NCBI GenBank assembly: GCA_015499995.1
Contig: JADNRV010000036.1
Coordinates: 124,001 to 188,000, forward strand
Source of the DNA: Flammula alnicola
Lineage: Eukaryota > Basidiomycota > Agaricomycetes > Agaricales > Strophariaceae
Direction of reading: 5' to 3'
DNA: 64,000 nt
In this document: positions 34,398 through 46,433 of the stretch, piece after piece
How positions within the stretch are numbered: the stretch's first letter is position 1
Layout: each line of letters opens with the position of its first letter
Program-made: the position numbers and the translations under genes
The notes under the pieces: model-generated
The model's database searches: none
What the model saw: the letters and a program-made list of their open reading frames with translations, nothing else
Told to the model about the DNA's origin: nothing

Positions 34398-36133
34398 ATT
34401 TCGAAAGATTAGAATGTAGCTGTTGAAGATGTTACTTCGACGAAGAAACTATGCTGCAATTTGAAGCCTTTTTATAACTCGAAGCTCTTCGCGACCCAGA
34501 AATTGTTTAGTGGGCACCTGACCTACCTTATCCTCAATTCTAACTTCGATTGAATGAATAGGACGCGAAGTAAACCTCCTCAATGCTCTCAGCTGGCCGC
34601 TATCAACTACGAATGGCCCCATTGACAACCAACACCCCGCCTCGGCGTTTACATCGGCGGGCGGCGCTCACTTGTCAACCGTTAAGGGTATTTTTCAAAC
34701 AACAGACCTGTCTTCTCGATATAGGAAAGCACCAGCGCAGTGGTGGTGCTGACAAGCCCATACAGACCTCTCCTTGAAGTGCAGGATGCGACGAGTGCGT
34801 TTGAGCTTGTACGCACCTCGTCACTGATGGGCTTACACACCCATAAGGATGTGTGCGCAAAATAGCGCTGGAAAATAATTGGGTGTCGGAAAGGACATCT
34901 AGCCGACGATTTAGCCGACTCGCAAAGGAAAGACTGCCCATAACTTGTGGTAGTGTTATTTTTGCCGTACACTACGGGTGTTAAATATAGCTCACCAAGA
35001 CACCTGATCCGGTGGCAGTTTCTGCGCCTACGCCCGTAGTACGTACTTATTCGCAAAAAAAAAAGATTCCAATGGAAATCAACTTGAAATTTCATTGATT
35101 ACAAGGCTTCCAACAGTCTTGTTGTGGGCGACGATTCAACTTACGGTGGCTGGTATGCCCAGTGGAAGTATAATGGAAGTCAAGACTTCTGGGGTTGTAC
35201 ACCATCGCAGCACGTTCGTACGGATCACAAACAGATCATTGAATTGCAGAAGAGTACTCCCGGATAATGCCACAGCTTATAGGTTTCCAGCACTTGAAAA
35301 GGAGGAAATGCGGGCTCTGTTTGTCGCAGAACACCCTATGTGATAACGATCGTTCCTCTGTCGCAGGTGACCTTCAAAGTTTTGCAAGTGCCTGAACGCA
35401 TCCCCACGACATCGGAGGAGGAAAAAAACCGGTCTGTTCAATGGGGGATCGTAATACCAAATCTAAGGAGTCCAGACTAGGAGTACTGTATACTGTAGTT
35501 TAACTACTCACGAAAGAAGAGGTATGTATGTACTGCAATATTGCGCTTTCTTTCTTGAAGCTTATGCTCCGGTAGGAGCGGCTACTTCCTTCAGTTCTGC
35601 GCGGAAAATGGTCTTTATTTCCCGACGGTGAACATGGGCGGGCAATTTAATTGGCAAATTTTGAATGGAAATGATTGTAATTTGACTGTCAGCCGGACGA
35701 ACGCCATGGCGAGTACACACTTATGTTGCCATTAAGTCCAAGATGATGCTTGTCTCAAAAAATATATTATAATTTCTTTGTTTTGAGTCTGGTCCCTTAC
35801 TTGGATTCTACTTTCAACTTAGCGACGCGCTTCAGCCCCTGTCCGTATTTCGTCGCGTTCGTCACGAAGTCACGTGTTTTTAAAGCGCGTTACGGACCGT
35901 TGTACATGTTGCCTATTTTCCCCATTGTTCCCCATTTCCCGTCTTTCTGTTCAAATCATCTATACGGTGATAACTTGGTAGCCTTTTTATGATTCCGACT
36001 GTGCAACTTGAATCCAAAGAAGCAAAGAAAACAAAGGAAATTTGACTGGTCAAGTGGGCTCCTCTATATAGGGTTTGAGCCTCCCGCTTTGTAGCATCGT
36101 GAGTTCGAATTCTCTTCACGACTCGAACGAGGG
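34398..36133. other. Divergent intergenic region, 1.7 kb
   Basis: Between the starts of lectin 2 (-) and the disordered-protein gene (+). A plus-strand frame at 35095-35343 begins with a signal-like stretch (MITRLPTVLLWATIQLTVAG) but ends after 82 residues with no family features, so it is not called. No other gene seen. Confidence 0.4.
34469..34476 (-). promoter_or_regulatory. TATA box of lectin copy 2
   Basis: TATAAAAA on the minus strand, 72-79 bases before the start codon at 34397, a normal distance for a highly expressed fungal gene. Lectin copy 1 lacks an equivalent. Confidence 0.5.
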
Positions 36134-38156
36134 ATGGACTTTTATGAATTATCTGTGGAACAAGATTCCTTCGCTATGGATGGGATGGGCGCCGTGCCAG
36201 CATTCTCGCCTTTCTCCCCCAATGAACCAGAACCGACGGACTATGTCAAGTGGCAAGGCTCACAGACGGCCTGTACAGCGCTCAACCAGCTCATAAAGTC
36301 CAGCGCCAATGAGCCAAACATACCAGAAGAAGGTGTCTCAACTTCGCGAGGTGCGTATCATTTTCTCTCAAAATCATTCGTTATTTGATGTTTGAACTTT
36401 TACGCGGATTGCAGGATGGCAGAGGCAGCCTTCCTTTGATCAGATACCAGGATTCTCTCTACTGAGTACCAATGACAGCACGTCCTCACCCTTTCTCAAG
36501 TCGAACCCACAATCGTCGTCATCTTCCTCTAAATCCTCTTTCTCAAGGCCACCTTCCCGGCCACGTCCTTCAGGCTCGAGACCTCGGTCTCCAGCAATCC
36601 AACCGGATGTAACCAACCTCGACCTCCCTCTCTCGATGCCTTTGTTAAACAAAACGAACCCTGCACAATTTATGGACATGCTTAAGGGGGTGTCGGCACG
36701 TTTGGACGAAAACGCTGGTGTGCGTCCTCGGAACGGTGGTAGTGGCTCAATAGGTCCGACCCGAGCGACCCGAGCAACGAAGAGGGCGCGAGGGGCTAGC
36801 CTTGGTGGTATCGCTGAACTCCAGGCAGGGAGGGTGAAGAAAGGTCGTGTTAGTGTTCTGCGCGAGACGGACTGGGACGAAGGAAGGAATAATATAGACA
36901 AAGGCAAAGGAAGAGCTAGGCCCGAGGACGGAGAAAGGGATGGAAGAAGGCTGAGTGCCAATGCGGATGGCAGAATGCTGGATGGATCCTCCTATTTGGG
37001 TCCTCACGTTGCAAGTTCTCTGCGATCCAGTGAGGATGGCAGTTTCATGGATATAGATGGCAATACGGCCAAATCTTCCAGCAGTTCGCGCTCGCAATGT
37101 TGGGCAGATTCACCGGACCACTCATCCACGAAGAGTCCTTCTCAGACGAGGATGCCTCCTCCGCCTGCACCTCGGACGAAACACCCAGGTGTTGAACAAA
37201 GACCCCGAATCAATACTCCAATGACCTCCACGGTAGCCTCAACATCATCGAATTTCTCTCATATCCAACAGTCGCATTCTCTTCAACAAAAACAACCCAA
37301 TCCGACTGAATCTAAAGCCCCCAAACCCGACCCTGTGCCTAAACTGCATCCTCTCTTATTAGAACCATCAACAAAGGCGTCGTCATCTTCAGTATCTCGA
37401 CCGCAACCGCAACCCCAAGCTCGAATACCGCCTCGAGCTGCACCGGCACCGCCCAAACCACAACCAGCATTAGTGGTACCTAAGATAGAACCAACCTCAA
37501 CATCCAAACCACAACAGCTGTATCCGCAATCCAAAGCCCAAATCACCCCAGCAGCCCACCCATCATTGACCCCAAATCCGTCGTCGTCTCGCCCTCCGGC
37601 TCTTGGTATGCGACGCACACATACGTTCCCGGCCTCCGGCATCACAACGTCGCTACAAAAAACTGGCGCGTTGCCTACGCGGCAGAAGGGGTTCAAGCCT
37701 CCCCTTCTGTCCGCATCGCAGCCGCAATCTCAGGCGGTGCAAGCGCCGTCGCAGGCCAGAGCTCCACCTCAATTCCAACTACAGCCAAAGTTGGCGTCGA
37801 GCGGTGTTTCTACGCGTTCGGGAGGCGGGCAGCCTCAGCCCAAGTATGATAGCCCACGAGGACCGGCAGGCAGTAACGGGTCGACGTCCTCAGACTCCCA
37901 ACGTGCGCCTACCTCCTCGTCCGGCTCATCTGCGCCTGGATCGGCGCCTTCGAAATCGACCTCTACCTCTGTATCCCCCGCTCCGGCCTCCAAGTCCATC
38001 TCGAAGCCACGGTCGCCTGCTGCGCCTTCCGCACCTGCACCCGCACCAGTCTCAGCGCCCCTTCCTGAACCATCAGACGGTGATCCGGATTCGTCGTTTG
38101 GTGATATGTCGTTCGATATGGACGCGCTTGAAGAGACGATGCGGATGTATGACTGA
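36134..38156 (+). CDS. Long disordered protein of unknown function
   Basis: Not recognised. Exons 36134-36350 and 36415-38156 give 652 aa. The N-terminus (MDFYELSVEQDSFAMDGMG) is acidic; a short conserved-looking block follows around residues 155-190 (LPLSMPLLNKTNPAQFMDML, then GVSARLDENAG), the same block found in the relic at 32.75 kb. A basic patch (RATRATKRARG) could be a nuclear signal. The rest is Ser/Pro/Gln-rich and disordered, with a second structured-looking motif (GMRRTHTFPASG, then LPTRQKGFKPPLL) and an acidic end DSSFGDMSFDMDALEETMRM likely to form a helix. Short conserved motifs in disorder suggest a scaffold or regulator, possibly nuclear; this is inference only. Confidence 0.7.
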
Positions 38157-38807
38157 TTTAGTGCAACTTCGGTCGGACACAGGTTGCCGTTACCCTTTAG
38201 CCTACGATAATCTGGATAAGTGATTTATTCGAACTTCTCATTTTTTTCGATGGCTTAGGCGTGGAGAATCACTTTTCGATGCCTTATTTGCTGAGTTTTG
38301 AATTGAACTCGGCATTCAGATCCTTGAAAGTCAGCATGCACATTTATGATGATTTTGTACTCGCGATCCCCGTCGCTTCCTGAGAAATTTGCAGCGGCCG
38401 TGCCCTCGAATTTCATGATATTCATATAGTATGCATCAGAAATTAACTTGTATCTTACAATGTCTTGCTACAAAGTACTCATTTAGTAGCAATCATAATT
38501 ACTCATTTTTGCGAAGCTTTCATTGCTCAACGTTCAACACTTGTAAGTCCAAAAAAAATCATATTCCCACTGGGACACAAGATCAGCATCTATATGGAAT
38601 ATAGCCTTCCAAGGTTTGGACCGCTGGTTGAGCAGATGTAAAGATTGTCGCTCAGGCAGTTGTCAAAACAGTTCGCATTGAATCATTATCCAAGATAAGC
38701 TCAAGTCATTGTCACAACACTCAACACTCTCAGATGCTGTGAGCAATCCACTCTCCATCAGAAATTTTATGATTAGGGTATATTACTACTGGTAGTATAT
38801 CAGCCCT
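38157..38807. other. Convergent 3' intergenic region
   Basis: AT-rich spacer between the disordered-protein gene (+) and the first secreted-protein gene (-). No coding content seen. Confidence 0.5.
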
Positions 38808-39740
38808 TCAAGCAATAGCGGGAAGGCCGAGGATGGCAACGACTTCTGCGAGACGGAGGTAGTAGATCGTCGAGACGAGTTGTGAGAGGATAGGAACAAC
38901 GAGGGCCAGGAGTCCTGGGACAATCTGGAAGGCAAGACCAAGGATTTGAGCGACGTGGGCTCTGCATGAAATGAGGAATCAATATGATAAGGAGATGCAA
39001 TGAAGGCAAGACATACCCGATAGTGGCGACGAGGGGCAAGATGACCGTGGCGGCGGCGCCGTCGACAGCAGCTACGACAACTTTGAGAACAGTGAAGAGA
39101 AGCTACGAAAATAGATGAGCACTGAATATATTTGAAGAGGGTTAAACATACGCAGAGGAGGGTGGAGACGACGAGAGCGACTTGGTCGATGCTGAGAATG
39201 GTCTCTCCAACGTTGAGGACGAAGCCAGTGGGGTTGTCGACGATGAATTGTACTTCAACGACGGCGTCCGAGAGGATATCAACAACTTGGTTGAGGAGGG
39301 TGGTGATAACATCGACCTTGATGTCGGCCTTGACGCTGACGGCAGCCGCTATAGGATAAATATACGAGTCAGAACCATACCAAACCCTTCGATTGAGGCG
39401 AGAAATAAAAATAAAATTAAAATTAAAAAAGCAACGCACTCAAGCTCTCGGTGATAGGCCTAATTTTATCGCACATATCCTTGAAGATTTCAGGAAGCGA
39501 GGGGTGTCCGTTGACGAGACGGGGGGTGAGGCTGGTAACTGTGCCTACAACTCCAGCAGGGTTTGAAGCGAGACTCTCGACCTTGGGCACGACGCTGCCA
39601 ACAACAGGCAGCGGTGGCAGAGAAGAACCCAGTCCGCCAAGGGTGCTACCAACGGCACCAACGCCTGGGACAATGGGGGCTGCGCTGGAGAGAGCAGCGC
39701 ATCCTACGGCGACGAAGAGGGAGAGCGAGCGGAAGAACAT
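38808..39740 (-). CDS. Small secreted hydrophobic protein of an agaric family
   Basis: Function unknown. Exons: 39440-39740, 39152-39348, 39017-39102, 38808-38961 (245 aa, phases consistent). The N-terminus MFFRSLSLFVAVGCAALSSA is a typical signal peptide with likely cleavage near AAP. The mature protein is rich in Val, Leu, Gly and Ala, with few charges and no Cys pattern of hydrophobins. It ends in alternating hydrophobic segments (VVVAAVDGAAATVILPLVAT, then GLAFQIVPGLLALVVP). Similar Val/Leu/Gly-rich secreted proteins are common in Agaricomycetes. It could be surface-active or cell-wall associated. A TATA-like element is at 39855-39862. Confidence 0.7.
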
Positions 39741-40489
39741 CGTTGGAGATTTAAAGGAGTGTGGGGGACGTCTGTAAGACGATATGAATTATCTGAAGGG
39801 CGGAAGATAGGGAGATGACAAAAGTCGATGTGGATTTTAGGCGAGAAGACGTCCATTATATACCCCGGATGAAACCCTGACGCGCTTTGAAAAAAAAAAA
39901 AAAGAAGTGGAAACGTGCTGTTAACAGAAAACGCCGCGCACCCTCCGTAAACCTCCGCGAACCTGAAAAATACAAACGCGCTAACTTCTACTAGTCTAGC
40001 GCCTTTTTTCTTACGCGTTGGAGCGAATAGAAGATGCTGATCAGCGACGGAATTATCAAGAACGTAATAAACTTGCCTAATCCGGCATCTCTCCACAACT
40101 CCTGTTCATCGGGAGAAATTCCGCTCCAAATATTCAAATTATCGTATCACCGTTGCTATGGAGAGGAATATAAATCGTCAAATGAACACTAGATTCTTTT
40201 TTCTCTCATTCGAACATCTAAGAGCGCCATCCGCAACGCGAAATAAGCAGCTGATTTGGAGGAAGACGACTCGAGCCTCGAAGAGAGCACTGTAAGGATA
40301 TACGGTGGATGCCGGATAGAATACATCAACTTGCATCAGGTAGAGGATTGCGGAAGGAACGGAGGCAACATGAAGACAGGGTATATGTATGGTTGACGAG
40401 AAAATCAAATGAATCTTATGTATATTATATTACTACAAGAGTTGTGACGTCAGGGTTCCGATGATTTCAAGCAAACGAAGAGCACACAC
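39741..40489. other. Intergenic region between two secreted-protein genes
   Basis: Promoter of the hydrophobic secreted protein (TATATAAT on the minus strand at 39855-39862, about 115 bases before its start) and the 3' flank of the next gene. A poly-A run near 39890-39903. No gene. Confidence 0.45.
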
Positions 40490-41093
40490 CTAAGCCCATA
40501 AAATATCGTTCATAATCTGGCCCGACACCGCCTCCATCTTTGCCTCCGAATCTACAAAGTGTGATAGGAGTTGAGCAGCAACTCGATGAATACCTTGGTT
40601 TCGAGAACGGAATCAGCTCACCTCCCAATCCCACCTCCGATCGCCCACTGTTCGGTGTCCGGCTGAATAATCCAGATAGGACAGCAGTGTTCAACCTTAG
40701 TCTCCGTGCCATCACCGAAAGGAAATTCTTGGCTGTTGCGATGACGTCTGCGGTTCGGGTTGATCTCGACGCGGTGATAGCGCTGACAGAAGTGTCGGCG
40801 GTGGTCCTATTGACGCTCGAAGGTTTGGAGACATGGTTATACGCCAGAAAGGAATCGTTGTCTGCGTTTAGTTTCGACGAATAGTTCGTCGTATACAAGG
40901 CGTTGACCCTGAGGCAGCTGTTGGACTGGTCCTTCCCATACGAGGGCGGTCTCACAGAGGAAAATAGGAGGTGCCGTTTGTGGTTGAAAGTCAAAGCAGA
41001 CCGCGAGTTGGAGGGTGCAGACAAGACACACGCGGCCAGGAGGAAGAATAACGTTGCCGTATAGATGTAAGACCGACAGTTGAAAGAGCGCAT
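40490..41093 (-). CDS. Small secreted protein, unrecognised
   Basis: Not recognised. The start at 41093 gives a strong signal peptide (MRSFNCRSYIYTATLFFLLA, ending ACVLSAPS). The mature part is polar and Ser/Thr/Asn-rich, with possible N-glycosylation sites. Unspliced, the frame continues to 40467 (208 aa). A strong donor (GTGAGC) after SEVGLG and an acceptor ending CTTTGTAG define a 70-nt intron, after which the protein ends EAKMEAVSGQIMNDILWA at 40490. I prefer the spliced form because its end looks like a normal amphipathic helix and the unspliced end is Gly/Cys-rich and irregular. A TATA-like element lies at about 41135-41142. It could be an effector-like protein, but nothing shows that. 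Confidence 0.55.
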
Positions 41094-42001
41094 TGTTCAA
41101 AGGAGTGTGCTTTCGTTGAGTAGGGGGCTGAGGGTTATAAAGGAAGGGAAGGGGTATAGTCTCGGTAAGTATTGTGATCCAGGCCAGTTACGCCAGCCCT
41201 TTTATGCGCGGAGCGGCTGCTTGCGGCATAAGAGCGAATACTTAATAGGGTCGTCGACGGTCGAGTGGTCTATATATACGTGCAGCGAACGCGCATTTAG
41301 GACGGAGAAGAACCTAGAAGGATGATGCACAGAGATGAAGAGTTTGAAAGATGCTGTTAGCGAACCTTCTGTAGTCATGGTTGGCACGCTCTATATACAC
41401 CCCATAGGAGAGAACGGTTGGCCGAGATGATAAAAGGAGAAGCTTAAGCTTTAAGTCGCCACCTCGAGGTCGAAGGCCGTTCAGATTGGAATTTGCACAA
41501 TGAAGGCGTAAAGCGTGCAGATTGACGAGTTGAAGGCCGGATAATATGGAATCTTGAGGTGCCATTGACACGCAGAGAGATACCGAAGACACAGTCTACA
41601 AAAAGAAAGACAAATCGGTGGTAAGTCGGAGGGTGACATGACCATGATTAGACCAGGCTCGTCCTACGCGTTCAAGAGTATAACTATCAGGAGACAACAT
41701 TAAATTCGCTCAACAGTCAAGAGAGACGTCAGACGTACCTTACTTGGATAACAAATACCCTCAACGAAAGGTGGAAGAATCCAAGAAGGCCAACTTTGAA
41801 GGTGCGGAAACAAGATATGGAACAATGCATGTACAAATGTATTACAGAAGTGATAATGATACAATTCCCGTCCATGCCACATGGAATGCTAAAACATAGA
41901 AAGACCCAATGGCAAAAAGAATGGCGAAAGCGACAGTGGTATACTTGACGAAATAAGGGGAACAGCGATGATGTCTGGCAGGGGGGGAAATAGAGGCCTC
42001 T
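41094..42001. other. Intergenic region upstream of the small secreted protein gene
   Basis: Contains the TATA-like element near 41135 and AT-rich sequence. Short frames on both strands show no family features. Confidence 0.45.
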
Positions 42002-43507
42002 CTATAACGACGAGCTCGAAGACGAAGCAGACCTAGACTTTTCCGAGGTATCGCGAAGACTGGCGATAAACTCGGCGACTGCACTCCAATAACCAGGCTG
42101 GGTGCACGTATCGTCTGCCAACATAATCAACCTCAGAAGCAAGCCCCAAAATAAAGCAAAAGGAGGAAACGCACTGTGCCCGCCATACTCAAACTCCATG
42201 TACTTCGCCCTCTCCAAGCCAACTTTGTACTCGCTTCCATTGATCTTCTTCTTCTCACCCCTCTTCGCTACGGCCTCCCACAGAGAGCGCATGTGTTCGC
42301 GCGGCACGAGCTCATCTCTGGCCCCGCTAAGCATGAGTATCGGCGTCGTCGCAGGGATAAGTGGGATCTTTGAGGCCGAGTCCCATTTCTGATGACACAG
42401 GAAAGAGAATGGCCCCAGGACGGGAAGTGCGTGCGGTACGAGGCTGGGGAGAGAGGTGAAGGTATTTTCGAGCACTAGCGCATCAATCTGTTGCTATAGG
42501 TGAGAGCGGTTGGTGAATTGAGTTGCAGATAGGTTTACCTTTGTAGGGTTCCGGCTTGCAAGGTCAATGGCAACGGCGCCCCCGATGGATTGCCCGTAGA
42601 GAATCTTGGGAAATTTAGGGAAAGGCAGATGGGACAATATGTGTCACATACAATGGGTGTTTGTTGAAATAAAGGATTCGACAGGAGGTAGTCGAGCGCA
42701 GCTTGGGCGTCTATCCGCAGCCCTGGATACAACATGAGATCTTTGGTTTTCTCAATATTTATAGGAACGTGCCTTTCTCGGATGGAGAGCCTTCCGAATG
42801 TCCATAACTATGACAAATTAGAAAAGGGTGCAGACAAGAGATGTGATACACACCCTCTGTAACACATCATCAGGACGTTACACCGCATCTTCTTGAAGAA
42901 AATGCCGGCAAGGGGTATTCTATGGCCAAGGTTACCGCCATTTCCGTGGAACATGACCACTGTCGGTCGAGTCGCAATGAACTATTGAACCTTGGATTAG
43001 TTGGCAAGCAGAACAAAAGCAGCCAAGACACGCACGTCGTCCTCCGACATATCTGCAGGTATATCGATAAAGGCTTCTCCATGGCCAAGCTCCTTCTTCT
43101 GAGGAAGCAGATAGCATCTGAGCATCACGTTGTCGGGTGTTTTAAGTTCCAGATTCTCGTAAGGCAGTTCGAAATCAGACGGAGCCGCAACATCTATTGG
43201 CCTTAGAATGCGGTACTAAGATGCATTACGACGCGCCACACATACCTATTCGAGATCCAGGAGGAAAAGCAGAGGGGTATATCAGGTAGTTCTGGCCATA
43301 GTATACGAGGCCTACGCCTGCAAAATAGAAGAATCCTAGTTAGCCAAGACACGCGCGAGAAAGTATGACCACGAACCTAGTGTTGACAGCGTCGCGGCGG
43401 TTGCAAGAGTGCCCTATATGGCCTTGTCAGTTAGTTGTTGGGATATCTCCTAGCAGAATAAATCTTACCTTCGCAAATGTTTCGAGAGAAGGGAAAAAGC
43501 CCGACAT
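42002..43507 (-). CDS. bem46: Alpha/beta hydrolase of the Bem46/ABHD13 family
   Basis: Membrane-associated serine hydrolase; Bem46 relatives act in cell polarity and hyphal growth, substrate unknown. Ten exons, all phases consistent (318 aa): 43469-43507, 43377-43413, 43246-43317, 43036-43193, 42854-42981, 42773-42807, 42652-42722, 42539-42604, 42175-42487, 42002-42114. An N-terminal hydrophobic segment (TLATAATLSTLGVGLVYYG) is the likely anchor. The oxyanion motif HGNGGN follows, then CYRGYGHSEGSPSEKG, the nucleophile elbow YGQSIGGA (Ser), the acid in GARDELVP (Asp) and the catalytic His in GGHNDTC. The intron between exons 6 and 7 (42723-42772) has a GC donor (AAAG|GCACGT); only that choice keeps the frame through KG-LRIDAQ. 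No frame damage. Confidence 0.9.
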
Positions 43508-44221
43508 CGCGACAGTAACAAAAAAGGAGAAATCACCGACACAGCAGCATCGGTCAACACAGATTGGCGTTGTTTGGCAAGAACCGTGCGAAAATATGAT
43601 CGGCAGAGGTTGCACGCAAGTCTGAGCGCCAATTTCAGTGACATAGAGGGACAGAACCCAAGTACCCTGGGTTTGAGTGCACCTTTGAATTGAAAACCCC
43701 ACAAAGCCACGCATCGTAGCTCGTTCCACTAATTTTTCTCCAATATGAGATGAGGTTGAGATGAGGGCTCCGAGTCAGAAGTATGGTGGCAATTAGAAGA
43801 CTGGAAGACCTGCGGCATTGCATTGAACATCCAACCCGCCTGAGGTGCCAAATTATGGGATGACATCGAGGATATTACAGTGTTGAAGTAGACCACACAC
43901 TTTACTGTCCAAAATCGATTCCCGAGAAGGGAAACCTCGAACAAAATCCAAAAACACCTGCTTAACCACAGCCGAGGCCAGCACGAAATGTTACTTTCGC
44001 CGGGAGTCGGCTCGACCTCAAAAAGGGAGCCTTTAGCCAAATACCTTGAAATAGTTACGATTCCAGCGAGCCGCTTCCACATGAATGCGAGGATAGAGAC
44101 TGTTTTACAGAATTTATTTAGTCAATACAGCGTAAATGAGACAATCGTAGCGACCCCATGTATCCGACTCGTCCAGCATCACAAACTAACCAAGAGCGAA
44201 TCCAGAATCCTCTTGGTGTGT
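43508..44221. other. Intergenic region between Bem46 and Ubc13 genes
   Basis: Promoter side of the Bem46-like gene and 3' flank of the Ubc13 gene. Minus-strand frames at 43729-44082 have no family features. Confidence 0.45.
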
Positions 44222-44926
44222 TCAAACAGCGTACTTCTGAGTCCACTCCTGACTGACCCGCTGTGCGTCCTTCTCATCTTCTTTATAGTGTTTCGCAACG
44301 TCGGTGGCGAGAGGGTCATCGGGATTTGGCGCGCTCAGTAGTGCCTGGACGGAGAGCAGTACAGTCCTAATTTGGAGAGCAGGCGACCATTTGTCTTTCA
44401 GGATATCCAAACATATCCGCCCTAGCTTATCTGCATAGAGCGTTCAGGACAATGACATTTAGGAAGTGGGAGGATAAAATAAGGAAACGCACCGATGTTG
44501 GGGTGATAGATCTTCGTCAAGAACCTCACCTTCGGAGGTGCCATGGGGTATTCCTCCGGCAAGAACAACTCTAGCTTGAATTTTCCATCTTTCGTACCAT
44601 AGGACAGTGTTCAGCGTCAAAAGACAGACATCAGGGTGGAATGTTGCTCACTTGCGAAAGGGCTCCCGCCTGGACCCTCAATTATGACATCGAAGTATCT
44701 AAGATTGTCTTCATGCGGCAACGCTGAGATTCCGGGTGCAGGATCGGCGACAAGTCGTTCGGTTTCCTGTAAAATAAAGGGCACACGACCATAAAATGAG
44801 CTGCTGGAGCTTGTTGCGGGATATTGACCTTGATAATTCGCTGCGATCCGATAAGGCACTGTGAGTAACCACTCCTATCCGTTGGATATGAAAGCCCATC
44901 GCGAGGCATACCTTCGGAAGGGCCAT
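44222..44926 (-). CDS. ubc13: Ubiquitin-conjugating enzyme E2 Ubc13
   Basis: With an Mms2-type partner, builds Lys63-linked ubiquitin chains in DNA-damage tolerance and signalling. Five exons: 44912-44926, 44829-44840, 44652-44766, 44493-44588, 44222-44430; exactly 148 aa, close to the 150-153 aa usual for Ubc13. Sequence runs [22 protein letters not shown], then [24 protein letters not shown] (HPN motif at 76-78), active-site Cys86 in [20 protein letters not shown] and [16 protein letters not shown]. Exon 2 is only 12 bases (RIIK) between two introns with normal ends; skipping it would remove four residues of the first helix without shifting frame. No frame damage. Confidence 0.93.
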
Positions 44927-46433
44927 TTGCACACTACAACAGCTAATGGTATCCCGGAAACTCGACGAAATAGAGAAAGATGAAGGGTAGGATCGTGAAC
45001 AAGTCAGAAACAGCAATTCAATTCAGCGGGTCCATTTCGGCATCGTAATCTGAGGATGAGTCAGCAAACAATGCCTTTGCACAATAAAGGTCAATGGGTG
45101 TGGGAAGAACTGCGCAAGCCGAAATCAAGCCGAATTTGTTGGCGCATTTGACGCTCAAGTCAGTAACGGCGCTACTACATAGAGACACGATTAAGGTTGG
45201 CGGGAGCTCCACGGCAGGAATTCATTTTCACTTTCGTCTTCTGGTGTCCAGCGTGTGCCTCTGAATCAAACTCCGTCTCCGGCAGTCCCGGCAGCTTGTT
45301 AGATGTGCATCAAGGCCCCTCTTTTCAGAAAAAGTCGAGAATTATGCTGCTTTTTATGTTGAACATAAAATCTCCGAGCTCACTTACCCATATGTTCCTT
45401 TTTTTAAGATAATCCAAGACTGTTAAGCTGCTGAAAGATTGGTCTGTGCTCAGTATTTTGATTGTAGGAATGAAAATACAGGCACTGAGGCAGGTCGGTC
45501 TCTGAGAATTTTACAAGTTCCTTGTTCCTTCAAGCTGCAGCTGAGTTCCCGTACATTACTGAAGCAGCTTTTTTTAACATTAAGTTTCAAAAAATTGAAG
45601 CGCAATGTAGGTTACATACCGAAGCCCCAAATTTGAATTCCAGATGGTCAAAAAATTCAAAATAAAACATACATTCAATTCATTATCTCCCTATTTTAAT
45701 ATACATTGCAGAGAACTGGAGTAGGAAGCCATGTATCATTGTATGGAGTTCAATTGGCCGCCGCCTTGGACAAGCTTCTCGCTTAAAGTCCTTGCCGTTT
45801 TAGGCAATTTTTAGGGGGGTCAAACTTATTCTCATTGAGACGAAAATGAAGTAAAAGTGCTCCTGTAAGCATTATACGATGGCTCATAGTTTTTTAATAA
45901 TTAATGGAAGTAAGTACATGGATATAGGACCGAACTATGGTCGCGCTACGCCAGTATCACCGATTTGCGACACAGACACCCAACTCACACCATTTGCGGC
46001 ACCTGGAATTGGAGGAAGGAAGCGCGGGATTCCCTGCCGAATTGAAACTCAGAAGCGGCAAAGTGGTGACTTCTGAACGTCAAACGTCAAAATCCTGCCG
46101 TGGAGCTCCCGCCAACGGTACACGATGTTCCGGATTTTCGAACTAGTTTCTCGATTTATAAAACAACAAGCACCATCTAAGAATGTCGAATAGAGTAATA
46201 CAGATGGCGTTCCCTCCTCCCAGAAAGTCGAATGGTATAATAATAAATTATAATGGATCAAAGATTGCTCTTCCCTCCGAGTCCTCTGGCTCTAATGCTT
46301 TGACGGTGAGGCGGCAGTGGCAATATTCTATGGACATCGGGAAAGGGTCAGATTGGCAAGCTGTAACTAGATAAAAATGCGGAAACTCACGGTGATGAAC
46401 GTTTGGCGTGCGAAGCCGCGGCGCGAGTTAGAC
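44927..46433. other. Intergenic region, 1.5 kb, no gene found
   Basis: AT-rich with scattered short frames; plus-strand frames at 45439-45636, 45879-46076 and 46183-46374 have random composition. I scanned this stretch on both strands for further small CAAX-ending frames and for STE3-like receptor segments and found none. Confidence 0.4.

Noticed and set aside
35095..35343. 82-residue frame with a signal-like start
   Set aside because: No family features, no promoter evidence, ends abruptly; could be real but cannot be supported.
36040..36125. tRNA-like GAGTTCGAATTC segment before the disordered-protein gene
   Set aside because: Resembles a T-arm, but no acceptor stem, D-arm or anticodon stem of correct spacing can be paired around it.
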